The translations under genes and the position numbers were made by a program. A stretch of DNA of 64,000 bases from Eunapius fragilis (Eukaryota; Porifera; Demospongiae; Spongillida; Spongillidae), in the NCBI GenBank assembly GCA_963681505.1, contig OY811979.1, forward strand, positions 4,010,711 to 4,074,710, read 5' to 3'. This document shows positions 21,026 to 32,821 of this stretch, one piece after another; position 1 is the stretch's first letter; every line of letters begins with the position of its first letter. Below the pieces are notes generated by a model. That model was given only the letters and a program-made list of their open reading frames with translations. It was not told the origin of the DNA and searched no databases.

Positions 21026-21612
21026 TTAATGACATTCATGATACTGCAGGATTCCTATATGGAACCTACTCGCGTAGGTTCCGATTGCCCGGTCGAAGGC
21101 ACTGTATTTTGTTTCAGAAGATTGTAGCTTCTTACTGAAGTATGCCAGTGGTTCCCATGAGTTATTTACGAACTGCTGCAGAACTGCACTTATGGCGAGA
21201 TCAGAGGCGTCTGTGGTGATTGACAGCGATGCTCCATGGTGCGGGTGGGAAAGTAGTGTCTTCCGCCAATGCCTTCTTGGTAGCATCAAATGCTTTTGAC
21301 ATTGCGTCACTCCAAATCAAGGTCTTCGAATTGCCTGCTAGTGCTGTGTAGAGTGGTGACATCATCCGTGCAGCACCTGGGATGAAACGGTGGTAAAAAT
21401 TGATCATACCTACGAATTCCTGTAAACCCTTCACTGTGGTTGGTTGAGGGTATTGGCTGATGACCTTTACCTTGTCAGGCAATGGTACAATCCAGGTTGG
21501 AGTGATATGGTGTCGTAGAAAATCAATTGAATCCCGACCAAATTGACATTTAGAAGTGTTGATAACTAAACCATATTCCTGAAATCGTTGGAACAGCTGG
21601 CAGAGGTGGTCC
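21026..21612 (-). pseudogene. Ty3/gypsy RT end and RNase H fragment
   Basis: The minus-strand frame gives DHLCQLFQRFQEYGLVINTSK (RT thumb) and LQEFVGMINFYHRFIPGAA (connection). After a frame shift at about 21240 it gives TTDASDLAISAVLQQ and PLAYFSKKLQSSETKYS, the start of RNase H. It continues the RT catalytic segment found at 27081-27190 and is separated from it by a 5.5 kb nested insertion. The sequence breaks off at about 21050 with no integrase. Confidence 0.85.
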
Positions 21613-21955
21613 TGTGAAAACACTGTACAATTCACCATTTAATCATTTATTGGTGTACATTAAGTATGGTATATGAGATTTTTTTTCTGCGATAATCCTG
21701 TTTGAATCGCTATATCTCACTGTGTAAAAAGGGTTGTTATACAGTACTGTATAACGCGTGTATTCATGTGTTATTCACACGTTATACACGTGTTATCCGC
21801 ATGTGTATAACTTTGCGTATGGATACTCTATACACAGTTGCGTATAACAACTATAGTATAACACTGTGTATAACTTCAGTATAACATTTAGTATAACAGT
21901 GGATAACAATATGTATAACAATGGCAAACAGAGTATAACACAGCGTATAACATAA

Positions 21956-23199
21956 TTATGAATTTTTAATTATCCTCATTTCCTGCATACCCTCGTTTCC
22001 AGGACTCTTCTATAAATATATAAGAGCGAGTACATATAGAAAGTATAAGTTAAGGGAACAAAAAAAAAAAAAAAACAGAGAACGAGTTCATTCGGCGACG
22101 GTGAAGCATCCGGGTGGGGTGGTGGAAAGTTCATCAGGAAAGTTTGACCGAGCGCGGTGGGCCCAATTGGATCTCCTTCCGTGGTGCCTTGTTTGCTCTG
22201 TCCAAAAACGCGTTTAGTTCCTCCGATCGCCATATGAGCCTCCTCTTAGTATCGTCCCACTGTCCAGTTCTTCCTCTTCAGACACGCATCCCTTTCTTGC
22301 ATGGTCTGTTACTTGTGCGGATCGCCGCTTCCATAGCTATATAGTGTATAAAATTAAGACTAGAAACGCATCAGCAACATTTTTGAATTCGAGCGCTTAC
22401 CTAGTTGTTGTGCTCGGATTGCATGACCTTTATTTGATTCGGCTTTATTTGGAATGCGTTTCAGAGTTCGGTTGTAGTTTGCTATACCAACTACAAAGCA
22501 AAAATGAAAGGACTCACACTTTTAAACGACTAGTATACCTTCACCCTCTTCTTTGCTGATATCCGAGACATCACTTTAGCGCTATGGACGCTTGAGACTC
22601 TGAAAACAAAGAATTCCCGTTAACAATACAAAGCCACACTGCTTACGCTTCGAGACTTCAGCTGGATTCTCCTCAGTAGGAAAAAAGAAGCCGATATAAC
22701 GTTACTGTACCTGTACAGAAAGTGATGTCCTTTTCCCTCGAGTTGGTCCTACAACATCGCTTTGAGAAAGTTTTTGGATCTGTAGTTTCGCAACCTCCTG
22801 CAGTAGTGTAACGGACCGTGCAAACAGCATCGCCATGCTGCCTAGGACCTAAGGTTTGGCGCGGTCTTCTTCGTCATCATCGTACTAGTATCGATATACA
22901 TGTAGGTTCTGCTGTGACGACATGACTTCATCGTTTCTCGGGGACCTGTTAGAGGAGAGACTTGGGAATTAGCCACTAGTCCCTCAATTTACTTCAAGAC
23001 CCACCTAAGATATTTCTTCTGGATGATAGGAACGTACGGTTATAGTTGCAGTAGATTTCCCGACGATGACGCCATATATGCATGCGGCTCTGAAGGGTCT
23101 ACGCATGCGCGTTACATTCATTTGAAAAGAAGCCTCGTACACACTGTATTTGTTCTGCTCAGAGTGGGGTTTCAAAAGCAACTTACGAAATGGCTTATT
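21956..23199. other. CACTA 2 interior, no gene recognised
   Basis: A poly-A run (22060-22074), a G/C-richer segment at 22100-22340 with weak coding character on the minus strand, and sequence to 23200 with no repeats or genes that I can identify. Confidence 0.4.
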
Positions 23200-23960
23200 T
23201 GATGCACACAAGACTGTATTACAATACCTGGTCTGGCCACTAACATGATTCTATTTGATGCACACCAACGAACATGACTCTATTAGATGCACATCAGGGA
23301 CTGCCATTTTATTTGATGCAAATAAGATTAAATGCAAACCCGAGTCTGGCCGCTATCCTGATTCTATTTGAAGCCCACCAGGTCTGGTCGCTACCAAGAT
23401 TCTATTAGATGCACACCAGGGATTGGCCACTACTAGAATTTAATGATTCAATTTGATGCAAACTGGGTCAGTTTGCTAACATGATTCTATTTGATGCACA
23501 CCAGGGTCTGATCGATATCACAAACCTACCAGATGTACAACAGCGACTGGCCACTAGCGTGTCTTTACTTGATGCAGACGAGTTAATATGATTCCATTTG
23601 ATACACACCAGGTCTGGCTGCTAACATGATTCTATCTGATGCACACCAGGGACTGCTGCTCGCATTACTTGATATGCTAGTACGTGGCAATTCCTAATGT
23701 GAGGGTCATGGTAGCAGTGTGCATCAGACAGAATCATATCAGCGGTCAGACCTGGTGTGCATCAAATAAAGCTATTGGCCAGTCTCTGGTGTGCAGCTGA
23801 TAGGATTGTGGTATCGACCAGACCCTAGTGAGCATCAAATAGAAACATGGTAGCGACCAGACCAGTGTGCATCAAATAGAATCAGGATACCCTGATTTCA
23901 TAAAAAAGATTCAATCTGATGCACACCAGGTCTGGCCGCTATCCTGATTCCATTTGATCA
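23200..23960. repeat. degenerate TTTGATGCACACCAGG array, part inverted
   Basis: Units of about 45-60 bp built around ATTTGATGCACACCAGG and TCTGGCCGCTAACATGATTCT repeat about fifteen times. From about 23705 to 23885 the units are in the opposite orientation (CTGGTGTGCATCAAATAGA), then forward again. It lies inside CACTA 2. Confidence 0.85.
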
Positions 23961-24449
23961 CATGACCCTATTAGAAGCATGATGCATAGAAGTGTACTGT
24001 GTCATTGCTATATAGTAATATATGGCCACACCCCTTTGTAAGACTTCTATGTATGTACATTAACATGACATGTACATGTATGGAAACGTTCAGTTACACC
24101 CAGCTCTAGTCTCACAAGTGGAGATAGAATAGTACACAACATGTACATGTACAGATGTAACAATACAACAAATGTAAGTTCACATCAGATCTTTCAGTTT
24201 CGATCAATTGATGTAAGGCTTGATCCTATCAGGGTGAAAATATATCATTTAAAGATATCACACCATGCAAACATACCATACATACAATCTGGATGAAGAC
24301 TATTGAGAACGATAGATTCTTAGTGCACTCAGCTACTAATGGCAGTAATACTGGTGCCACCTCCAAGCTGCCAAGCCTCTAGCTAAACATTTTCATTCTG
24401 AATGCTCCAAAATCACATTCGCCTCTTTCAAACCACATTCTTAGCATCT

Positions 24450-24670
24450 TCACCTACTCACACAGATATAAGCACGTACAGACAATTGTAAACATATGTG
24501 GATGCACATGCACATACCAGTATAAAATGCAGACACATGCATACACACATCTTGACAGAATTGTGCTTTCTTCCCTAGTGACATGCAGACACACATACAC
24601 ACACATGCGTACCCTATGTATGTAGCTGCACACATGCCAATATCCTCCCAAAAGGTACTGCAATACAACC
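24450..24670. repeat. CA/CATG-rich tract
   Basis: An irregular CACACA and CATGCA sequence. The open frames here reflect composition only. Flanking 23960-24450 and 24670-25120 show nothing else I can name. Confidence 0.6.
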
Positions 24671-25124
24671 ACTACATGTAAGAATATTCACAGCACAATG
24701 AAAGCCCTACACAGCTAGGCACCAAAACATATTGCTGCCTGGGTCTATTTGGTACTGAAAAAACATCACACAGTGAACTATAAAAACTTCAGTGTGACAC
24801 CAAAGCAATCAAACTTCAGTGCTAACAGCCCACAATTAGTCCATCAACCCTCCCCTTTGGCAGGAGTGCCCCAGTTATCAAGACTGTGGCTACATGCATC
24901 ATGGTAGCCTCATCATGGGGTGTGGCAAAGCAGCCATCCCACCAACTGTGTGTGTGTATTACCCCTTGGCAACTTCTTCAAGTATGTGTATGTGTGTGTG
25001 CATGTGTGTGCATGCAAGGTGAGTGTTAAGATCATGTGATGTGGTTTAGTAGACATTATTAGGTGATTAGGGTAAGTAGGAATGCTAGCATTAAATACCA
25101 AACCATCTTCATCAGGCACCTGAT

Positions 25125-25965
25125 GACAGTATGAGGTGAGCACATGACGTATGAGGTGAGCACATGACAGCATGAGGTTAGCACATGATGACAACATGAG
25201 GTGAGCACATGATGACAGCATGAGGTGAGCACATGATGACACCATGAGGTGAGCACATGACAGCATGAGGTGAGCACATGATGACAGCATGAAGTTAGCA
25301 CATGATGACAGCATGAGGTTAGCACATGATGACAGTATGAGGTGAGCACATGACAACATGAGGTGAGCACATGATGACAGTATGAGGTGAGCACATGATG
25401 ACAGCATGAGGGTAGCACATGACAGCATGAGGTGAGCACATGATGACAGTATGAGGTGAGCACATGACAGCATGAGGTGAGCACATGATGACAGTATGAG
25501 GTGAGCACATGACAGCATGAGGTGAGCACATGATGACAGCATGAGGTGAGCACATGACAGCATGAGGTTAGCACATGATGACAGCATAAGGTGAGCACAT
25601 GACAGCATGAGGTGAGCACATGATGTCAGCATGAGGTGAGCACATGATGACACCATGAGGTGAGCACATGACAGCATGAGGTGAGCACATGACAGCATGA
25701 GGTGAGCTCATGTCAGCATGAGGTGAGCACATGACAGCATGAGGTGAGCACATGATGTCAGCATGAGGTGAGCACATGATGACAGCATGAGGAGAGCGCA
25801 TGATGTCAGCATGAGGTGAGCACATGATGACAGCATGAGATTAGCACATGACAGCATGAGGTTAGCACATGATGACAGCATGAGGATAGCACATGATGAC
25901 AGCATAAGGTGAGCACATGATGTCAGCATGAGGTGAGCACATGACAGCATGAGGTGAGCACATAT
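25125..25965. repeat. 21/24-bp minisatellite in CACTA 2
   Basis: About 36 tandem copies of CAGCATGAGGTGAGCACATGA, with or without an extra TGA. The length alternates between 21 and 24 bp, so several frames stay open on the minus strand and read His/Leu/Ser/Cys-rich peptides. This is a DNA repeat, not a protein. Confidence 0.97.
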
Positions 25966-26015
25966 TGTTCATGTGCATCAGACTGTCAAAGGCATACGCT
26001 TGTTTCACCAATAAC

Positions 26016-26290
26016 TCAGAACACACATATACATGCAATGTACCCAGAGCACCGATCCTGCATGCTTGATGCACAGATTACATCATGACCAATGTAATAG
26101 GAACATTGAATCAGTGAATATACACACGTTGAACATGTAAACATATACATGCTCACATACACATGTATCGCATACATGCACACAACAAACACACACGCAC
26201 ACACATGTACCAAATGCACACACATATCATACATGTTACTATTACATACACATGTATACACACACACACACAATCACACACATATGCAGA
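26016..26290. repeat. CA/TACA-rich tract
   Basis: Irregular ACACAC and ATACATG sequence next to the minisatellite. No coding evidence. Confidence 0.6.
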
Positions 26291-27080
26291 ATGTAGCCTG
26301 ACCCTGGGCGTGTATACTGAGCTGGTTGCCACAGTTACAATCAGCCCATTTCAAAAGGTGACTTTTAAAAATTGATTATAATAGCATGTATGACAACCAT
26401 AAATTATTTATATACATGGTACAACCCAGAAATATTACAAAACTACATTCGCTTACCTTGCAGTGGTCACTCCATCCAACGCGACGTCTACACAACTTGG
26501 GGCTTTTTGGCTTCACACATATCATCACTGAAACTGTATACAAGTACCGGTAGACGATTCAAATTCAAATGTATACATACATGTATACATACATTTTAGC
26601 CAGAACTCCGACCAACCAGATATACGCTTTCCTTCCGCGATTTCTTTATTTGACACTTCGGAACACGTATACTGTCGTATAGCCATCTTTCTTTTTAAAT
26701 TTAAATTTAATGGCCCATTATTAATGGCCAATAGCTCAATTAACAACGAATTACGCCCTCGCTATGATGCGGTATAAAATTAGCATCACATGTATACAGT
26801 TATGCACAATGTGTATAACAGTTACTTGTATAACAATGATATACAGGCGAGTATAACAACCCTTTTTACACTGCGGTTTTGTAATTAGTACATACTACCA
26901 TTATACACAGTTATACATAATTATACGCAATGTCTATAACAAATGCTGTATAACTACTTGTATAACAATGTTATACAGGCGAGTATAACAACCCTTTTAC
27001 ACAGTGTCTCCCGAAGGCTAAAGGCTATCTACCTCCTATTTTCAACTGTTCATACTACACCATTTCTCTATAATAATTTA

Positions 27081-27190
27081 GGTCCATGTGAGTTTTGGCA
27101 TCATTGCTGGCGATGAAGATGTCGTCGATGTAGACAAAAACGAATTCCAACCTGTGGCAGACAATGTCCTAAATGGTCTTCCCATGAAGT
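27081..27190 (-). pseudogene. Ty3/gypsy RT catalytic segment
   Basis: The minus strand reads FVFVYIDDIFIASNDAKTHMD, the reverse transcriptase catalytic YIDD box and the residues after it. The sequence to the right (27190-27240) has one early stop and then loses similarity. It is the N-terminal neighbour of the fragment at 21026-21612. Confidence 0.85.
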
Positions 27191-27239
27191 TGCGCTGAAA
27201 AGTCCTGAATGTGTGTCAGGTATACCAATCTAGAGGGGG

Positions 27240-27745
27240 AAGGTAAAGAAAGGAGTTTTTTTTTTTGCATATAAGATATTCACTTTATTTAGTGACTCTG
27301 CAATCAGTAGGCCAAACAGGGACATCAAGGAACAGTGCATAAGGTATTGACTTCACTATCAAATATCTTCTAGTATTAATGTGTGGTGAAGCAGTAAGTA
27401 GGTTGCAGCTGTCTTTAAGTACTAAAGCAAATCTTGTCAGCTAAACACACAGATGCCAGAAATCTTTTTTTTTTTTTGTGAAGATCACTGAGGACAAAAC
27501 TTTATGTGATAAGCTACCATTTTATATATCACAACCATAAGTTCCATACCAGAATTTGAACCTTCTTTATCTATCCACATTCACATGCACAGATCATACA
27601 TCACCAAATACAAATGCCAAGCACACCACAAATCTACATGCATGCATCACATGAAGTCTGCAGAGCCTTGGAGCTACTTGATGACCACACAAAGCCAGCA
27701 ATGTCACTTCTATTTGAGTTGTTGCTGAAGCTTTTTGTCATGAGG
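27240..27745. other. no gene recognised
   Basis: A/T-rich sequence with two poly-T runs (27260 and 27466). I see no coding or terminal structure. Confidence 0.4.
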
Positions 27746-27749
27746 GTGC

Positions 27750-28150
27750 TAACCAATGATACACGAAGGGACTAGCCAATGATACATGAGGGGCTAGCCA
27801 ATGATACATGAGGGGACTAGCCAATGACACATGAGGGGGCAGGCCAATGATACATGAGGGGACTAGCCGATGGTACATGAGTGGGCTAGCCAATGATACA
27901 TGAGGGGGCTAGCCAATGTTTCATGAGGGGGCTATCCATTAATACATTGACACATGAAGGGGCTAGCCAATGATACATGAGTGGCTAGCCAATGATATAT
28001 GAGGGGGCTAGCCAATGATACATGAGGGGGCTAGCCAATGATACATGAGGGGGCTAGCCAATGATACATGAGGGGGCTAGCCAATGATATATGAGATGGC
28101 TAGCCAATGATACATGAGGTGGCTAGCCAATGATACATGAGGGGGCTAGT
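27750..28150. repeat. 23-bp minisatellite
   Basis: About 17 tandem copies of CAATGATACATGAGGGGGCTAGC, with small indels in the G run and a few substitutions. It ends next to a family A MITE. Confidence 0.96.
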
Positions 28151-28188
28151 CTTCTATGAATCTCAACCTCTGCTATTGACAAGTTAAC

Positions 28189-28433
28189 AACAACATTCTC
28201 TCTGGAAAGTTGGTGGTATATAGGATTTGCAGGCTATTGTTGGTGTAAAAAGGAAGTGAATAAAGGAACAATAAAGAGACGAATTTATAAAAATAGTATA
28301 ATATTTAGCAACGTAACTACAAAAATGCTAAATGTAGGACTATAAAAATCGTATCATCGTTGATCCATTCCTTTTCAGATCACCATAGACCTCAAATCCT
28401 ATATACCACCAACTCTCAGAGAGAATGTTTTTT
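28189..28433. mobile_element. foldback MITE, family A copy 2
   Basis: The left arm AACATTCTCTCTGGAAAGTTGG with GGTATATAGGATTTG is mirrored on the right by CAAATCCTATATACCACC and GAGAGAATGTTTT. It is more diverged than the copies at 13106 and 46192, but the CATTCTCT plus GTTGGTGGTATATAGGA ends are the same. The centre carries ATTTAGC, as does copy 3. Confidence 0.8.
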
Positions 28434-28628
28434 ATATCTTATGAATTCCGAGTTTTGAGGTGAGAGTTTCTTTTTTTTAAATGTATTAAATTTATAGTGA
28501 CATGCATTTTCCTCTGCAAATGTTGAGGTGAAGTCTCAAAATGCTACGGCATCCATACAAAATTTAATGAATAGCAGTAATAAATCACGTGAATAATCAA
28601 AGTAAGGGTTCAACAATGGCCGCTCCCC

Positions 28629-29925
28629 TCAGCATACATGTGGGGTTGCCCCCTTGCGAGGTTTGCTGCAGCATATGATGTACACGCAGAGTGCTACAGT
28701 AACCAGCACCAGGATAGCTCCACCCCCTGCGGCAGTACCTACAATCACAGGCAATGGAGAAGTTTGGAAAAGGAGAGGGGTACACCAGGTGATGTTGGGA
28801 GCAGGTTGCATAGTAGGAGAGCAACCAATTGTGATGTTGGCTGATATGGCTGGAAGCATAATGAAATAGCAATCATTCTTATAGGGAGTTTTGATATCTT
28901 TTAATTACTCACCCTTCTTTCCTGTGACAGCTAGCCGCATAGTAACACCAGCAGATGGATATGATGGGATAGAGTTCTGAGTCACGATGCATATGTAGGT
29001 TCCTCCATCACTGTCCTGAGCACCACTCAGTACAAGTGTTCGATGGTCACTGGAGAAGTTCACCGTTGGCTCCTTTAGTTCTGTCCTGTTCCCTCCTGGG
29101 CCCAACTTGAACCATGTGATGCTTGTACTTGGGGGGTCAGGAACACCAGATACATACACCTTCAGCTGTCCACTGGAGCCTGCCTCAATGCTGACATCAT
29201 CACTGACTGCATGGACGGCTGGGTTAGCTGTAAGTGAAGTGCATGTGTGGGAGGGAAAGGTAATACAAATACATACATTGCTGGATTGATTTTATTTCAG
29301 ACGCTATTAGTGGTCAAATTAAACCACGGGAAGCATATTATACAAGTGAGGACTGTACATACCACTCACCACTTGTGATGTTAATAGTCACAGACTCATT
29401 GGTTGTACTGTCAGAACACGTGTAGATACCAAGATCACTGTTGGTAAATCTATCCAACACAAGACGCCTTCCATTTGCCACTGTCTGTATCCAGTAAGCA
29501 TTAATAGCCAAAGGTCCAGTCCAACCAACACCAGCTCCATTACTAGAGGTTGTGTTACAGTCCAAGTTATCACTGAAAGTAGTCAGGCCAATCCATGTGG
29601 CCAGTCTTTCAACCATCCAGGATTCGGTGGGGTTAATGTTTGGAGGGATTGGCTGACGATAGTGATAGATCTGGAGACCTGTGCGAATAAGGGAGTTCAC
29701 GTGCATGAGAATTGCTCCGTTTGTGTCCGGAGACAATTTACTCTTACTCGTTAATAGGCCTACATAACACAAGGACGCTATAATGTACCAACGACTACAT
29801 AATCAACCAACGTCTACCGCACGACCTGGGCAGGCATATCATGCTCACTTGTACATGCGCGCGCTCTGACCTCTGAAGCAAAGCAAGGAATCGAGCACCA
29901 GCTGCAAAGTCCACCAGAAATTCAT
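28629..29925 (-). CDS. single-pass Ig-domain receptor, four exons
   Basis: Four minus-strand exons join in the same phase (1) at every intron. Exon 1 (29925-29871) is a signal peptide, MNFWWTLQLVLDSLLCF. Exon 2 (29759-29370) is an Ig-like domain with NLDCNT, YWIQT and DLGIYTCSD; donor GTGAGT. Exon 3 (29227-28913) is a second Ig-like domain with ITWFK and DGGTYICIV, but Val stands where the first Cys of the disulphide is expected; donor GTGAGT. Exon 4 (28849-28629) starts a third Ig-like fold (ITIGCSP, NITW) that is cut short. It then gives a membrane segment, GGGAILVLVTVALCVYIICC, and a tail of about 12 residues. The product is about 326 residues, a cell-surface protein with N-glycosylation sites. 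The exon 1 donor (GTCAGA) is weak. Adhesion or recognition is an inference from architecture. Confidence 0.75.
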
Positions 29926-30053
29926 GGTATGACAGTACAACAGTGGCGTTAGAACGGTTCAAAAGTGCAGGGGGGTTAAATTATTAATTCATATTAAGTG
30001 GGTGTGGTTATTCGTGGCCGTGCTGACTTTGTCGCCATGCAAGGGGCTGGGGC

Positions 30054-30268
30054 CAGGGCGGATATAGGATAAGGGGGTTGAGACACGCGATACGAAAAGC
30101 AAGGGTGGGGGGGGGGGGGGGGGAAGGTGTACGCTTCAGGCACAATGCGAAATGTGGGGGTGCATGGGGAGGGAGGCTGCTTAGCGAAGAGGGGGAGATA
30201 CATGTACCTTATATAAAAAGGGGGTTGCACACACCCCAACCCCTCTTCCCCTTTTGTATCCGCCCCTG
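30054..30268. mobile_element. MITE with CAGGGGCGGAT ends
   Basis: The left end is CAGGGCGGATATAGG and the right end is TGTATCCGCCCCTG. A poly-G run (30107-30123) and G-rich sequence fill the interior. It is the same terminal type as 13453-13733, and lies just upstream of the Ig-domain gene. Confidence 0.6.
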
Positions 30269-30545
30269 CGATGGCCTCGCTTTTAACCGATCTCAATATA
30301 AATTTATTAATAAATATGGGCACAAAATATGAGGGGGCTGAGCCTCCCCCTCCCCCCGCTTCCTACGCCTATGTACAAGCGACGTCTGTAGTTCCTCCCC
30401 TTTGTAAAGACTTGTTCATCTACCCATTACTCTCACTTCACAAGTAATCATTCACTGAATGTGAGTAATATATTGGTGATGGCTTTACAATCAAGAAATA
30501 CATACAATCAATAGTGATTAGAGTATACATTGTCACATGTTTTGT
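30269..30545. other. no gene recognised
   Basis: A/T-rich sequence between a MITE and the tnp2 pseudogene, with nothing I can identify. Confidence 0.4.
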
Positions 30546-30547
30546 TA

Positions 30548-32600
30548 TTAAAAAACCTTCTGTTGTAGTGGGCAGATATATAGAACGTTTTCATCATTTA
30601 GCTTTGTCCTTGCTGCAACAAACTGAGTGTATTCTTTGTACTGGTAAGAATGATGCTGGGCCAAATGGTTTGTACAGATTAGAGCACCACACCTGGCGTG
30701 ATTGAGGATGATGTTGGTACCATTTAACAAACGCAAAAACGTGAGATTTTGTGTTTCCAGCATGGTATAGTTGTGCTGATAGTAATACATAACCTAACCT
30801 GGACGAAGTTCTGCTGTACTTTTGTCCATATGACCATCTTTACCAGACCATGCTGCTAGGATGTAGCATGATCTTTTGGAACGGCTCCGATTGATTCATA
30901 CACTGTGTTTCCGTTTTTGACGTATATATATGACATTGCACGAAATGAAATACTTGTGTTGATAGCATCCTGTACATGTTTGTACATCACTTGATAGGTG
31001 TTGGCCAAATACAGTGTACTGTCTTCATCAAGATAGTGCTCTGATGCAGCCCCTGATAGACAATAGTGAGCACTGATGGACCAAATGTTGGTGGGCACAT
31101 CATGAACTGACAGTTTTGTGGAAGCAATAACTGCCCAATACTCCATGGCATGTTCCGAGCTCATATCATTTAATGTACCAGTGCTTTAATCTTTGTTGAA
31201 CAATTGTTGCTTTATTGTCGTTTGTACATTCAAGCACTCTACAGGAATATTCAGATTGTCAACCTGTACATCATGCATGAGGTGTTGCATGAACTGAACT
31301 TTAACTGACTGGTTATTGGTTCGATAGTTACCCAGTATCCGTTATACCTTTCAAATCAAAAAAGCCAGAATGCATACACAGGCCCATAATCCATAATGCA
31401 TTCAACTAGATGTGTTATGCAATGCATATTTGGAGTGACTTTCTCAATGCCACACAATGTCTCAAATTCAATGCAGAATTTAACTAGTAAGTCATGACCT
31501 TGTTCTGCTTCTTCAATTGTTAGCATTGGTGAATAACCCAAAAAAGGGTTATGCATGGCATCAATGATGTGGAGCCTTATACAATCGAAGTATTCCAAGT
31601 ACATCAAAGATGTAAACCTTGATCCACTCAGCGACTCAACTCTTTGTTTTTGCAGCATTGCTAACTTGCTGTTGACCTAATTAGGCTTGTGCACGATGGT
31701 CTTCCTCTTTGCGTGGGGCCGAAACTGTATTGAAACCACCACCATAACACATCACCCCATTTTCTGGGTTGGTCTCAAAAACTTTTGTGCACTTTGAGCA
31801 ACCACATTTTGCCATGTGAACATAAAATCCACACACCTTTCTAGTTGCTGGTGTGTCTCAGGCTACACAAGGCAAAGCAGCTCTTAAAGTGATGGGGTTA
31901 TGTGCATCTGGTGATTGTATCTGAATTCCATTTTTCCATAAAGTGTTCGACTCTTCAACAAATGGATCAAGATATGTATTAATATGCAACGAAGGCTCAT
32001 GTGGACCTGCATGCTGGTATTAAACCAACTAAAATGATGTTTTCTTTTTTAAACCGCATTGATCTTGGCAGATTCAAAATAACTAAATACACTATAAGGG
32101 GAGTGTTTGTAACGGTTGAACCAATCCACATTCAGCAATAGTCCTATATTATTAGGAGCAGCTAAAAATGGAGTGTTACTTACATGCATGAATTTCTTCC
32201 ACACTCTACCATTGTATATGTCGTGCAATGCATTGCTAGAAATAGTTCTTTGCCTCCATTTTTCACATGCTGACAGTACACATGGACGACTAAAAAGCAA
32301 TTACAATGCTTCGATCTGCAAGAGATTTATTACAATGCATTTTATGGGGATACACTTTCAATTATCCATCCTTTAGTTCTATTTTAGCCACCAATTTTGC
32401 ACCACATGGTTTTCTACGAGCTTGATGAGTATGCTATGGGTACTTGCAATATGTGCAAACATTTTCGACACTTGTGAGTAAATTGTCTAAATTATATCGA
32501 GAGTGACATTTAGGACATACAATAAACTTTATAAAACTATTTCTATTAACACGCAGAATATTTTGTAAACTTCGCAACGATTTAGGAAAGATGAATAATA
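30548..32600 (-). pseudogene. CACTA/EnSpm tnp2-type transposase pseudogene
   Basis: Minus-strand pieces in successive frames follow the order of tnp2-family transposases. First is SLRSLQNILRVNRNSF with a zinc pair FIVCPKCHSRYN (about 32590-32500). Next are RRKPCGAKL (about 32420) and DIYNGRVWKKFM with NNIGLLLNVDWFNRYKHSPYSV (32250-32090). Then come ALPCVA and PATRKVCGFYVHMAKCGCSKC (about 31890-31800), DCIRLHIIDAMHNPFLG (about 31580), and TPNMHCITHLVECIMDYGPVYAFWLF (31430-31356). A C-terminal region ends near 30548. Several in-frame stops and shifts show it is dead. It is the only CACTA transposase in the window, and the two CACTA elements at 5174 and 21718 lack one. No CACTG ends are visible around it. 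Confidence 0.8.
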
Positions 32601-32821
32601 TTGAGGCTAATAGTGGGAAAAACTGTTTTAAGATTAAAATAATTAGCAAGGTGTAGATGGCTCCAATATTGTGTAACAGACTTGGCGGTAGCAGCACACA
32701 AAGATCATTGATGGTAACAATATAGGCACATATATAGGACACAACACACATGCGCACACAATCAAGGTTCAAGGTCCACAATGGGTGCTACACCACTCCC
32801 TCTCTTCTTTTCTGAGTGTGT

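Larger units (their letters stand above)
21718..27006. mobile_element. CACTA (EnSpm) element 2, non-autonomous
   Basis: The left end is CACTGTGTAAAAAGGGTTGT and the right end is ACAACCCTTTTACACAGTG, almost a perfect inverted repeat of about 25 bp. The 3-bp target duplication TCT is at 21715-21717 and 27007-27009. Subterminal regions (21740-21955 and 26780-26990) are filled with GTATAAC motifs in both orientations. The 5.3 kb interior has three tandem arrays and no recognisable transposase. A weak minus-strand frame at 26525-26746 (MAIRQYTCSEVSNKEIAEG) and another at 22140-22280 are of unknown value. Confidence 0.9.
21613..27080. mobile_element. 176-bp insertion in gypsy RT, itself split by CACTA 2
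   Basis: The two parts, 21613-21717 and 27010-27080, are one short insert. GGTCC flanks it at 21608-21612 and 27081-27085, and removing it makes the gypsy reading frame continuous (THMD to HLCQ). Its core (GAATCGCTATATCTC, CTCCCGAAGG, CCTATTTTCAACTGTTCATACTAC) is similar to the outer ends of the giant inverted repeat at 48500-48590 and 57930-58010. No terminal inverted repeat is obvious. Confidence 0.7.

Noticed and set aside
24913..26074. Long Leu/Ser/Cys/His frames on the minus strand
   Set aside because: They come from the 21/24-bp minisatellite, whose unit lengths keep frames open.
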